In this document: positions 54,226-62,434 of the stretch, piece after piece
How positions within the stretch are numbered: position 1 is the stretch's first letter
How the letters are laid out: each line of letters opens with the position of its first letter
Translations under genes and position numbers: made by a program
The notes under the pieces: model-generated
Databases searched by the model: none
Seen by the model: the letters and a program-made list of their open reading frames with translations, nothing else
What the model was told of the DNA's origin: nothing
Assembly: GCA_013298625.1 (NCBI GenBank)
Contig: JAAFIF010000008.1
Span: 1-64,000 of the forward strand
DNA length: 64,000 bases
DNA from: Myxococcales bacterium
Lineage (GTDB): Bacteria; Myxococcota_A; Polyangia; Polyangiales; Ga0077539
Reading direction: 5' to 3'

Positions 54226-56118
54226 ATGCGTCGTTCGATCGGTGGTCTCGCGCTCGTTGCAGCGCTCGTGGCGGTCTCGTGCGCGCCCTCACCGGCGGAG
54301 CACGGACAAGTGATCGCGGCGCAAGCGCGAACGGTGGGGGCGGCGATCGACAGCGCAGCCGAGCGCTTCGGCGTCCCGCGCGACGTGCTGCTCGCGTTGA
54401 GCTACGCCGAGACGGGCTGGCGCGCGCCGTCAGCGCAAGACGAGCACGCAGGAGAGCCAGGCTCGCTGCACGCGCCGGGAGAAGTGGGCCCGATGAACCT
54501 GCGTCACGGCGCGGGGTACGACTCGCTCGGCCGGGCGCTGGCGCTGTTGCAAGTGAGCGAATCGCAGCTGCGCGCGAGCGTGGGGCTGCAGGTCGCGGGC
54601 GCAGCCGCGGTGCTGGCAGAGCTCGGCGCGCAGACCAACGCGCGCACGAGCGACGTGGACTCGTGGGCGCGCGCGGTGGGCGCGTACTCGGGGCTCATCG
54701 GCGAGAACGTTCAAGCGGACTACGTGGACAACGTGTGGAGCGGGATCCGCCACGGCCTGCGAGACAGCGCGTTTACGGGAGAGCCGTTGGAGCTCTCGCC
54801 GCGCGCGGGGCTGTCTGCGCGCGAGCTGATGGGCGTGGCGCAGACCGCGCAGTTCTCGACGGACTACGGGCCGGCGCTGTGGGTTCCGGCGAGCACGAGC
54901 AACTACACGGCGAGCCGCAGCGGGCGCGTGCAGTTCGTGGTGATCCACACGATGCAGGGCTCTTACGCGGGCTCGATCTCGTGGTTTCAGAACCCGGCGG
55001 CGCAGGCGAGCGCGCACTACAACATTCGCTCGAGCGACGGGCAGATCACGCAGATGGTCCGCGAGTCGCACAACGCGTGGCACGCAGGAAACTCGTTCAT
55101 CAACAACAACTCGATCGGCATCGAGCACGAGGGCTTCGTCGCGGATCCGGGCCGTTGGTACACGACGGCGATGTACGTCTCGAGCGCGCGGCTCACGCGA
55201 GCGCTGTGCGACAAGTACAGCATCCCGATCGATCGACAGCACATCATCGGGCACTACCAGGTTCCGACGTCGGGCTCGGGAGCTCCGTGCAGCGTGACGG
55301 CAACGACCTGCGGAGGCGCTGGCCGACACACGGACCCAGGCAACGGCGGAAGCCAGTGGGACTGGGACCGCTTCATGAACCTCGTGCGCAACAACGGCGT
55401 CGAGGGACCGCCCGTTCCTGCGTTCGACGCGACGCTGGTTGGAACGAGCTACCCGATGACCGCCGAGCCCGGGACCCGCCCAGTCGCGTGGGTCGAGTAC
55501 CGCAACACCGGCAGCACCGCGTGGGACACGACGAACACCCGCCTGGGGACGACCGGTCCGCGCGACCGCAACAGCCAGTTCTTCGACATGGTGAACTGGG
55601 TCAACCCGACGCGCCCGAGCGCCGTCGACCGCGCCACTGCGCCTGGCGCCGTGGGTCGCTTCTCGTTCGTGCTCAGCATCCCCAACGTCGCGACGGAGAC
55701 CACCATCACCGAGACGTTCGGCCTGGTCCAAGAGGGACGCACGTGGTTCGGGCCCGCCGACAACGCGGTGACGTTTCGCGTGCGAATCGTCCCGCCGGGA
55801 CCGGGCACGCCGGACGCGGGCGGCGCGGACGGCGGCGCCGTGAGCGACAGCGGCTCGCAGCGTCCGATCGGCGACACGGGCGTGGTCGAGCCCGACGCGA
55901 GCGCGCCCATCGAGGACAGCGGCTCGGGAGCTCCGCGCCCCGAGGACAGCGGCGTGAGCGCGCGCGACGCGTCGACCCCGCGCGACGGCGGCGTGGGCGT
56001 TTCGCAATCGGGTTGCGGTTGCAGCACCGTCGCGACGCCGGGCGCGCTCGACGCGCGGGCGTTGAGCGTCATCGCGCTGGGGCTCGCGTCACTGCTGCGC
56101 CGCCGCAACAAGCGGTAG
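54226..56118 (+). CDS. N-acetylmuramoyl-L-alanine amidase with MYXO-CTERM-like tail
   Basis: 630 residues from ATG 54226. A signal peptide ([13 protein letters not shown]) is followed by a lytic-transglycosylase-like helical region ([24 protein letters not shown]; about 30-170). The amidase_2/PGRP domain (about 225-385) shows zinc ligand His in VVIHTM and late RHTDPG. A beta-sandwich resembling NBR1-type Ig domains follows (about 395-520), then a long Asp/Ser/Gly-rich linker. The C-terminus reads GCGCS, a hydrophobic helix and RRRNKR, a MYXO-CTERM surface-anchor tail. It likely cuts peptidoglycan stem peptides, perhaps against prey or in growth. Confidence 0.85.
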   Translation: MRRSIGGLALVAALVAVSCAPSPAEHGQVIAAQARTVGAAIDSAAERFGVPRDVLLALSYAETGWRAPSAQDEHAGEPGSLHAPGEVGPMNLRHGAGYDSLGRALALLQVSESQLRASVGLQVAGAAAVLAELGAQTNARTSDVDSWARAVGAYSGLIGENVQADYVDNVWSGIRHGLRDSAFTGEPLELSPRAGLSARELMGVAQTAQFSTDYGPALWVPASTSNYTASRSGRVQFVVIHTMQGSYAGSISWFQNPAAQASAHYNIRSSDGQITQMVRESHNAWHAGNSFINNNSIGIEHEGFVADPGRWYTTAMYVSSARLTRALCDKYSIPIDRQHIIGHYQVPTSGSGAPCSVTATTCGGAGRHTDPGNGGSQWDWDRFMNLVRNNGVEGPPVPAFDATLVGTSYPMTAEPGTRPVAWVEYRNTGSTAWDTTNTRLGTTGPRDRNSQFFDMVNWVNPTRPSAVDRATAPGAVGRFSFVLSIPNVATETTITETFGLVQEGRTWFGPADNAVTFRVRIVPPGPGTPDAGGADGGAVSDSGSQRPIGDTGVVEPDASAPIEDSGSGAPRPEDSGVSARDASTPRDGGVGVSQSGCGCSTVATPGALDARALSVIALGLASLLRRRNKR

Positions 56119-56138
56119 CGCGCCGCGGGGCGGGCGAT

Positions 56139-56373
56139 GGCGCAACGGGGACGATGGAGCACTGCAGGGACGGTGTTCAATAGTTCACGAGACCGGGATA
56201 ACCCCGCAGGATCACGCGCGCGCCAAGCCAGCGCCGCGGCGAGCCCACGCGGCGCGAGCTCGTGAACGATCGAGCGCTGTCCCGGTTGCAAGCCAGCCGT
56301 GACGAGGTCACGCGGGGTTATCCCGGTCTCGTGAACTATTGAACACCGTCCCCGTTGCGCTCCCCGTTGCGCC
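56139..56373. repeat. Long inverted repeat, 41+41 bp perfect arms, between convergent genes
   Basis: 56167-56207 is the exact reverse complement of 56312-56352 (41 bases each, no mismatch) with a 104-base spacer. An outer 13-base pair of arms flanks it (GGCGCAACGGGGA at 56139-56151, complement at 56361-56373). The spacer contains a third short copy CTCGTGAAC (56259-56267). No open frame, transposase or obvious target duplication is seen. The element lies wholly between the amidase stop and the 71-residue gene stop, so it could be a hairpin-forming bidirectional terminator, a small non-autonomous transposable repeat or an RNA. Confidence 0.9.
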
Positions 56374-56409
56374 GTTGGCGGCTGCCCCCCCCACTCGCTG
56401 CGCTGCCGA

Positions 56410-56625
56410 CTACTCCTCGACCTTCGAGAGCGAGACGATGCCCTGCGCCCAGAGCACGAACTTCCACTCGGCCAGGTCGCGAACGGTCTTCACGCCGAGC
56501 TTCTCCAAGTGCTTGGCCGACTCGTCCGTGAGGCCTTCGAAGCCCGCGAGCGGCATGTCGCAGAGCTCCTTGAGGGACTTTCCTTCGTATGCCTTGTCGA
56601 GTGCCTTGTTGATGTTGATCGCCAT
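56410..56625 (-). CDS. Small helix-hairpin-helix-like protein
   Basis: 71 residues with an AAGGA ribosome binding site ten bases before the ATG. The text GFEGLTDESAKHLEKLGVKTVRDLAEW has the spacing of a helix-hairpin-helix or DUF4332-type unit that usually binds nucleic acids. No partner domain is attached. It is divergent from the glycosidase gene and convergent with the hairpin element. Role unknown. Confidence 0.75.
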   Translation of the reverse strand: MAININKALDKAYEGKSLKELCDMPLAGFEGLTDESAKHLEKLGVKTVRDLAEWKFVLWAQGIVSLSKVEE

Positions 56626-56705
56626 CGTCGTGGGTCCTTCTGTTGTGAGTGAGGCGCGAGAGTATCACCCGACGCGATGGGCACGGCATCGTGCAATATC
56701 GAGTC

Positions 56706-58895
56706 ATGCGCGCCGCGTCACTCGCTCTCGCCGCGTGGGTGCTCTCAGGATGCACCACCACGCCTCGCTCTGATGTTCTCTCCGACGACGCATCACGCGA
56801 CGACGGGGCCGCGATGGACAGCGGCGCGCGCGCGTACGAACCCGAGCCGTTCGAGCCCACCGCGCAGAGCCGCGCGTACTGCGCAGGCGGCGACGACGAC
56901 GCGATCGAGCGACGCATCACCGAGGCGCTACGCTCGCTCTCGCGCGGAGAGAAGCGCGCGCTCATGGCCGGCGCCAGCCTCGGGCGCGTCGAGGGCATCT
57001 GGCTCGTCCGCGGCAACGCTCGCCTGGGAATCCCGGGCTTTCGCATGATCGACGGGCCGCGTGGCGTCGCCGTGGCTCCGCCGCACCGCGCGACGGCGTT
57101 CGCGACGGCGAGCCTGCGCGGCGCGAGCTTCGACGTCGCGCTCGAAGAGCGGGTCGGCGCGGCGATCGCACAGGAAGCGCGCGCGATGGGCGCCAACGTC
57201 CTGCTCGCGCCCACGATGAACGTCCTTCGTCACCCGCGCTGGGGTCGCGCGCAAGAAACATACTCGGAGGACAGCTGGCACATGGGCTCGATGTCCGTGG
57301 CCTTCGTGCGCGGCGTGCAATCGCGGGGCGTGCTCGCGACGCTCAAGCACTTCGCGGCCAACAGCATCGAAGACACACGGCACACCGTGGACGTCCAGAT
57401 GGACGACCGGACGCTGCGGGAGGTGTACCTGCCGCACTTTCGGCGAGCGATTCACGAGGCCAACGCCGCCTCGGTGATGACTGGGTACAACCGGCTGCAG
57501 GGCCGCTACTGCGACCTGCACCGCGGGCTGCTCACGGACATCTTGCGCGCAGAGTGGGGCTTTCAGGGCTTCGTCATGAGCGACTGGGTGCTCGGAACAC
57601 ACGGCTCCGTCGAGTCTGTGCGCGCCGGCCTCGACCTCGAGATGCCGCAGATGGTCGAGTTCACCGCGCTCGGCTCGGCCATCAGCGGGGGCTTGATTAG
57701 CGAACACGAAATCGACCGCTCGCTGCGACGAATGCTTCGCGCGCAGTGGTGCTTCGGGCTCGATCAGCGCGCGTACAGCAACGTCCCGACCGAGCGCGAG
57801 ACCGCCGCGCACCTCGCCCTCGCCCGCGAGTCTGCGCGCCGGGGGATCGTCCTGCTGGCCAATCGAACGGTGCGAGGGGCGCGCGCGCTTCCGCTGGACG
57901 CAGCGCGCGTGCGCTCGATCGTGGTGATGGGCCGCGCGGCCGCGGTCGGCAACATCGGCGACCGTGGGAGCTCCGCGGTGATCCCCAGCGCAGTCGTCAC
58001 CGCGGCGCAAGGAATCACGGCCCGCGCTGGCTCAGCGATCACCGTGCACACGCTCGCCGCGCTCGACGCCAGCGCCCTCGCGCTCGTGCGCGCCGCGGAC
58101 GCGGTCGTGATCGTGACGGGCAACCTCGAGGCGGACGAGGGCGAAGGAGAGATCGCCGCGGGCGACCGCGCGTCGATGGCGTTGCCCGAGGGCGAGGTCG
58201 CGCTCGTTCGCGCGGTGAGCGCCGAGAATCCCCGCACGGTGGTCGTGCTCGAAGGAGGCTCAGCGATCACCACCAGCGAGTGGGACACCGCGGTCGGAGC
58301 GCTTCTGTGGGCGGGCTATCCCGGCGCGCAGGGCGGCCACGCGATCGCGGATGTGCTCTTCGGCGACCACGATCCGTCGGGACGGCTTCCGTTCTCGATG
58401 CCCGAGCGAGAGGCGGACTTGCCTGCGTTCGACAACCGGTCCGAGCGCGTGACGTATGGATATTTGCAGGGCTATCGGCACCTGCAAGCGGCGCGCACCG
58501 CGCCTCGATACGCGTTTGGCTTCGGCATGTCGTACTCGAGCGTGGCGTACGAGGGCCTCTCGCTCGCGGCCTCGTCGGTGGCGATCGACGGGACGATCGA
58601 GGCGCGCGTCACCGTTCGCAACACCGGCGCCCGCCCCGCGCGCGAGACGGCGCAGCTCTATGTGGCCGCGGTGGGCTCGACGATCGTGCGCGCGCCGATG
58701 GACCTGCGGGCGTTCGAGCAGCGAGAGATCGCCGCGGGCGCGAGCGCAGAGATCACACTGCGAGTGCCTGTGCCGGAGCTGGCCGTGTGGGACGAAGCCG
58801 CGCGGGCGATGCGCGTCGAGGCGGGGAGGTACGAGCTTCGCGTCGGGCCGAGCAGCGAAGACACGCCGCTGCGAGCGATGATCACCGTGCGTTGA
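56706..58895 (+). CDS. Secreted lipoprotein glycoside hydrolase, family 3
   Basis: 729 residues from ATG 56706. Lipobox in AWVLSGCT, then a short Asp/Ser linker. The (beta/alpha)8 domain contains KHFAANSIE and DDRTLREVYLPHF, with the catalytic nucleophile Asp293 in FVMSDW. The second sandwich domain and a C-terminal FnIII-like domain (ARVTVRNTGARPARE, LRAFEQREIAAG) follow. A beta-glucosidase or related exo-glycosidase acting in the periplasm or on the cell surface is predicted; exact sugar specificity cannot be read. Confidence 0.9.
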   Translation: MRAASLALAAWVLSGCTTTPRSDVLSDDASRDDGAAMDSGARAYEPEPFEPTAQSRAYCAGGDDDAIERRITEALRSLSRGEKRALMAGASLGRVEGIWLVRGNARLGIPGFRMIDGPRGVAVAPPHRATAFATASLRGASFDVALEERVGAAIAQEARAMGANVLLAPTMNVLRHPRWGRAQETYSEDSWHMGSMSVAFVRGVQSRGVLATLKHFAANSIEDTRHTVDVQMDDRTLREVYLPHFRRAIHEANAASVMTGYNRLQGRYCDLHRGLLTDILRAEWGFQGFVMSDWVLGTHGSVESVRAGLDLEMPQMVEFTALGSAISGGLISEHEIDRSLRRMLRAQWCFGLDQRAYSNVPTERETAAHLALARESARRGIVLLANRTVRGARALPLDAARVRSIVVMGRAAAVGNIGDRGSSAVIPSAVVTAAQGITARAGSAITVHTLAALDASALALVRAADAVVIVTGNLEADEGEGEIAAGDRASMALPEGEVALVRAVSAENPRTVVVLEGGSAITTSEWDTAVGALLWAGYPGAQGGHAIADVLFGDHDPSGRLPFSMPEREADLPAFDNRSERVTYGYLQGYRHLQAARTAPRYAFGFGMSYSSVAYEGLSLAASSVAIDGTIEARVTVRNTGARPARETAQLYVAAVGSTIVRAPMDLRAFEQREIAAGASAEITLRVPVPELAVWDEAARAMRVEAGRYELRVGPSSEDTPLRAMITVR

Positions 58896-58911
58896 ATCAA
58901 CGCACTTGTAT

Positions 58912-60273
58912 TCAACGCTTCTTCTTGCCCTTCGCTGCGGTGGACGGCGTGGGGCTGTCGGGCGCGGGCGGAGGCGGCGGAGGCGCAGAGGACGAGCGCT
59001 CGTCGTCGTCGCTGTTGGCGGGCTCGCCGAGCGCGTACTTGCGCCAGTGCAGAAAGAGCGACTGCGCGATGGACATCGTGGGCACCGCGAGGAGGGCGCC
59101 CATGATGCCGAAGAAGTGCTCGCCCGCGAGCAGCGAGAAGACCACCAACACGGGGTGGATCTTCGCGGCGTCGCCGAGGATCTTGGGGTTGAGGAGGTTG
59201 GCTTCGAGCTGGTGGATTCCGACGATCCACGCGAGGACGAACACGCCTGTGCCGACGCCGGCGCGAAGGCCCAAGAGCACGGCGGGGATGGACGAGAGAA
59301 ACGCTCCGAAGATGGGGATCAGCGAGAACACCGTCGCGATCGCCGTGAGCAGCGGCCAGTACGGAAGCTTGGCGATGGCGAAGCCGACGCCGCTGAGCAG
59401 CCCGTTGACGAGGCAGATCACGAACTGGCCGCGCACGACGCCCGAGAGCCCGCGGTCGAGCCGCACGAGCAGCTCGTCGAACGCGGTCCTTCGCACCGGG
59501 TGCACGAGCGAGCGAAAGAAGCCCATGATCTCGCGCTCGGTCAGCAGCATGTACGCGCTGAGCATGAGCGTGATGAAGAACCGAAACACGCCGCCCACGA
59601 CGCCGCCGACGATCCCGCTTCCGACGCGCAGGACGTCCCCGGTGTGCTCGGTGATGTAGGCCTGGATGCGGTCGTTGAGCGCGTTGCCCGTCTGCGGCGC
59701 GGCGTTTTGGCGAGGGGCGCGAATGCGAAAGCGATCGTCGTGGTCGTCGTCGCGCTCGACGATGATCCCGCGCTCGGGCAGCCGCACGCGATAGCCCCCT
59801 TCGCTCGCGGGCTCGATGCGCACGTCGGGCTCGTGGGGCGCGCCGTCGTCTGGCTCTTGAGTGGGCTTGCCCGAGAAGCGCTCTTGGACCGCGCGGATCT
59901 TCGGCGCGAGCTGCGTTCGATACTGCTCGCTCAGCCGAGGAACCTCGTTTTGCACAAACGACCGCACCGTCCCCACGAGGGCGGGGATCGCCACGGTGGT
60001 GGTCACCGCGAGCATCGCGATGATCGCCAGATAGAGCGAGAGCACCACCACCCACCGCGGCGCGTGTCGATCGCCGACCTTGTACTGACACAGCGCGCGC
60101 GCGAGCGGGCTCAGCACGTACGCGATCACCGACGCGAGGATGAAGGGCACGAGCACGGTCCGAAACGCCACGATGCCCGCCAGCAAAAGCACCCACCACA
60201 CAACGGTGAACAAGCGGCGCTTGCGCGGGTCGTCGATGGTCGTCTCGAGGCTCGAAGGCGGTTTCTCACTCAT
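58912..60273 (-). CDS. AI-2E family transporter/permease
   Basis: 453 residues. Around eight membrane helices, beginning with VVWWVLLLAGIVAF and LVPFILASVIAYVLSPLAR, and the middle domain carries charged and Arg-rich loops (QNEVPRLSEQYR). The conserved PF01594 region near the end reads LLGLRAGVGTGVFVLAWIVGIHQLE and NPKILGD, then helices and a Ser/Pro/Lys tail. AI-2E proteins move small molecules or ions; the original AI-2 link is not general. It converges with the glycosidase, with 16 bases between stops. Confidence 0.85.
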   Translation of the reverse strand: MSEKPPSSLETTIDDPRKRRLFTVVWWVLLLAGIVAFRTVLVPFILASVIAYVLSPLARALCQYKVGDRHAPRWVVVLSLYLAIIAMLAVTTTVAIPALVGTVRSFVQNEVPRLSEQYRTQLAPKIRAVQERFSGKPTQEPDDGAPHEPDVRIEPASEGGYRVRLPERGIIVERDDDHDDRFRIRAPRQNAAPQTGNALNDRIQAYITEHTGDVLRVGSGIVGGVVGGVFRFFITLMLSAYMLLTEREIMGFFRSLVHPVRRTAFDELLVRLDRGLSGVVRGQFVICLVNGLLSGVGFAIAKLPYWPLLTAIATVFSLIPIFGAFLSSIPAVLLGLRAGVGTGVFVLAWIVGIHQLEANLLNPKILGDAAKIHPVLVVFSLLAGEHFFGIMGALLAVPTMSIAQSLFLHWRKYALGEPANSDDDERSSSAPPPPPPAPDSPTPSTAAKGKKKR

Positions 60274-60382
60274 GCGCGAAGTGCGAATTGGTAGCGCACT
60301 TCACCGCCCACACGCACGCGCGTCCTCCGCGCGCTCTCCGGGGTCGCGAACTGCTGCGCCCAACGGTGCTAGCCTTCGCGCG

Positions 60383-62206
60383 ATGGCGGACTCAGGGGAT
60401 GTGCAGCGCAGGGCGCGCGCGGCGCTGGCGACGGTGGTGCTTTTCTACGCGCTCTCGCTCGGATTGCTCGCGTTGCTCGCGCTCGTGGCGCTCGCGCTGT
60501 TGGCGGTGACCTTCGTCGCGCGGCGGTTGATGTTGGTGTTGTTGGCGGTTCCGTTCGTGTTGGCAGCGAGCGCGATCGTGAAGGGGCTGTGGCCGCGCCG
60601 ACACGCGCGTGGGCCGCACGCTCAGCTCTCCGCGGCCGAGGCGCCCGCGTTGTTCGCGCTGGTCAACGACGTCGCTGCGGCCGTGCACACCGCGCCGCCC
60701 GATCGCCTCGTGCTCGAGCACGGCTGCTCAGCGAGCGTCTCTGAGCTCGGTCCGATGATGGGCCGTCGCGAGCGCGTGTTGTTTCTCGGCGTCGCGACGC
60801 TCTCCGCGCTCGACGTCTCCGAGCTGCGCGCGCTGCTCGGGCACGAGCTCGCTCACTTCGCTGGGGGCGACACGGACTACCTCGCCAGGGTCTACGCAGC
60901 GCGCGCAGGGATGATCCGCGTGATGACCGAAGCCGAGGCGAGCGGCGGACGAGACGACGTCGTGTATCGCTTCTATCGCTGGCTATTTCTGCGGTTCGAA
61001 CGCGACGGAGCGCCGGCGGCGCGCGAGCAAGAGCTCCGGGCTGACGCGATCAGCGCGCGCGTCGCCGGATCGCAGACGGCGCACGACTCGCTCGTCAGCG
61101 AGATCGCGGCAGACGCCGCGCTCGGCGAGTGGCTGCGCGCGCTCGAGAGCGTCGAGACCATCGCGGTTCCGTCCAACGTGTACGAGGGATTTCGCCGGTA
61201 CTTGCGCTCGCACGCCTGGCAATCACAGCGCGCAGCGCGGTTGGCCGAAGCGTACGCTCGCCCTCTCGATCCGCTCGACAGACACCCTCCGCACCAGCAG
61301 CGACTCGACGCCATGCTCGCCTGCGCGATCGAGCGCCCCGACGCGCACGACGCTCGCTCTGCTGCGGTCCTCGTACCGACGCTCGAGACGCACGAGCGCG
61401 CGCTCTGCGCGATGACCACACGTCCGCAGACGAAGGTGTTCGACACCGCCGACTGGCCGCTGGTCCTCGCCGCGCTGCACCAACGCCGCGCCGCGCGCAC
61501 GCAGGCCCGCGCGCCCTCGCTCGACGTCGCGCGGCTCACCCACGCGATCGCAGACCCAGAGCATCGCCAGCTGCTCGTCACAGCGATCGACCCGGACCTC
61601 ACGGGCGCGGCCTTCGACGAGCTCGACGAAGCCCTTCGTCGTCTCGCCATCAGCCACGCTGAGAGCTACCTCGCGACCTTGCTCGTCGCGCTCGGATGGA
61701 GCATCGCCAGCATCCTCGAAGAGCCGGTGCTGTTGCAGCGCGCGAGCTCGCAGCTCGCCCTCTCGGCGATGATCGACGACGCGACCCGAACGCGCGAAGG
61801 GCGCGAAGCCCTCGTCGAAGCGATCGTCGGCGCAGGCGTCCCGCTCGATGGCGCCGTCGCGGTCTCGCCCGCAGAGCACGCGCAGCACAGCGCGCGCTGG
61901 GCGCCCGTCGAAGTGCGGCAGTTCGGCGCAGGGTACGAGGTGAAGGTCCTCGCCCATCGCGCTCGCTGGCCGCGCTGCTGCGTCGTGTGCAAGCGCGCGG
62001 CGAGCGGCGTCGACGTGCTGACGCAGTTCGCGGATCCCGAGCACTTCGTCGGCTCGGGCGCGATCGCGCTGCGCACGTGCGAAGCGCACAAGGGACGCGC
62101 CCACGAGCACTTGCAGCTGCGCGAGTTCGATCCGCTGACGGACGTCGCGATCTTCGACACGAAGGACGCCGCGCTAGCGGCGCTGATCGAGCGGGTCAAC
62201 GCCTGA
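60383..62206 (+). CDS. M48-type zinc peptidase with membrane anchor
   Basis: 607 residues from ATG 60383. Two to three hydrophobic helices near residues 15-75, then a soluble domain with HELAH (GHELAHFAGG, about residue 155) and a downstream acidic segment (EQELRADAIS) that supplies the third zinc ligand Glu; this is the HtpX/Ste24-like M48 fingerprint. The C-terminal part is a long helical region, and the last ~80 residues contain CCVVCK and a later Cys, a possible small metal site. Role in membrane-protein quality control is inferred. Confidence 0.85.
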   Translation: MADSGDVQRRARAALATVVLFYALSLGLLALLALVALALLAVTFVARRLMLVLLAVPFVLAASAIVKGLWPRRHARGPHAQLSAAEAPALFALVNDVAAAVHTAPPDRLVLEHGCSASVSELGPMMGRRERVLFLGVATLSALDVSELRALLGHELAHFAGGDTDYLARVYAARAGMIRVMTEAEASGGRDDVVYRFYRWLFLRFERDGAPAAREQELRADAISARVAGSQTAHDSLVSEIAADAALGEWLRALESVETIAVPSNVYEGFRRYLRSHAWQSQRAARLAEAYARPLDPLDRHPPHQQRLDAMLACAIERPDAHDARSAAVLVPTLETHERALCAMTTRPQTKVFDTADWPLVLAALHQRRAARTQARAPSLDVARLTHAIADPEHRQLLVTAIDPDLTGAAFDELDEALRRLAISHAESYLATLLVALGWSIASILEEPVLLQRASSQLALSAMIDDATRTREGREALVEAIVGAGVPLDGAVAVSPAEHAQHSARWAPVEVRQFGAGYEVKVLAHRARWPRCCVVCKRAASGVDVLTQFADPEHFVGSGAIALRTCEAHKGRAHEHLQLREFDPLTDVAIFDTKDAALAALIERVNA

Positions 62207-62352
62207 GCGCGGCTCGAGTCGCGGTGCGACCGCGCGCGTTCGGCGGCTTGGGGGACGAGGCCGATCGCCGCGCGCCGCTGGTACATCGCCGAGCCACTTG
62301 ATTTCGTGGCCAGCACTTCTCTGCCCTCGGCCGCCGCCATGCGCGCAGGGGG

Positions 62353-62399
62353 AGAAACGCGAAGAGGCCCGGGGAGTATTCCTCCTACGGGCCTCTGCG
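62353..62399 (-). terminator. Hairpin terminator of rpsA
   Basis: On the minus strand AGAGGCCCG (62396-62388) pairs with CGGGCCTCT (62371-62363) over nine bases, with a smaller inner GGAG/CTCC pairing in the loop. A moderate T-stretch (TTTCTC) lies a few bases beyond. It follows the rpsA stop at 62435 and faces the M48 gene. Confidence 0.65.
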
Positions 62400-62434
62400 G
62401 GGGTGACGGCGCGCTGATCACTCAGCGCAGCGGA

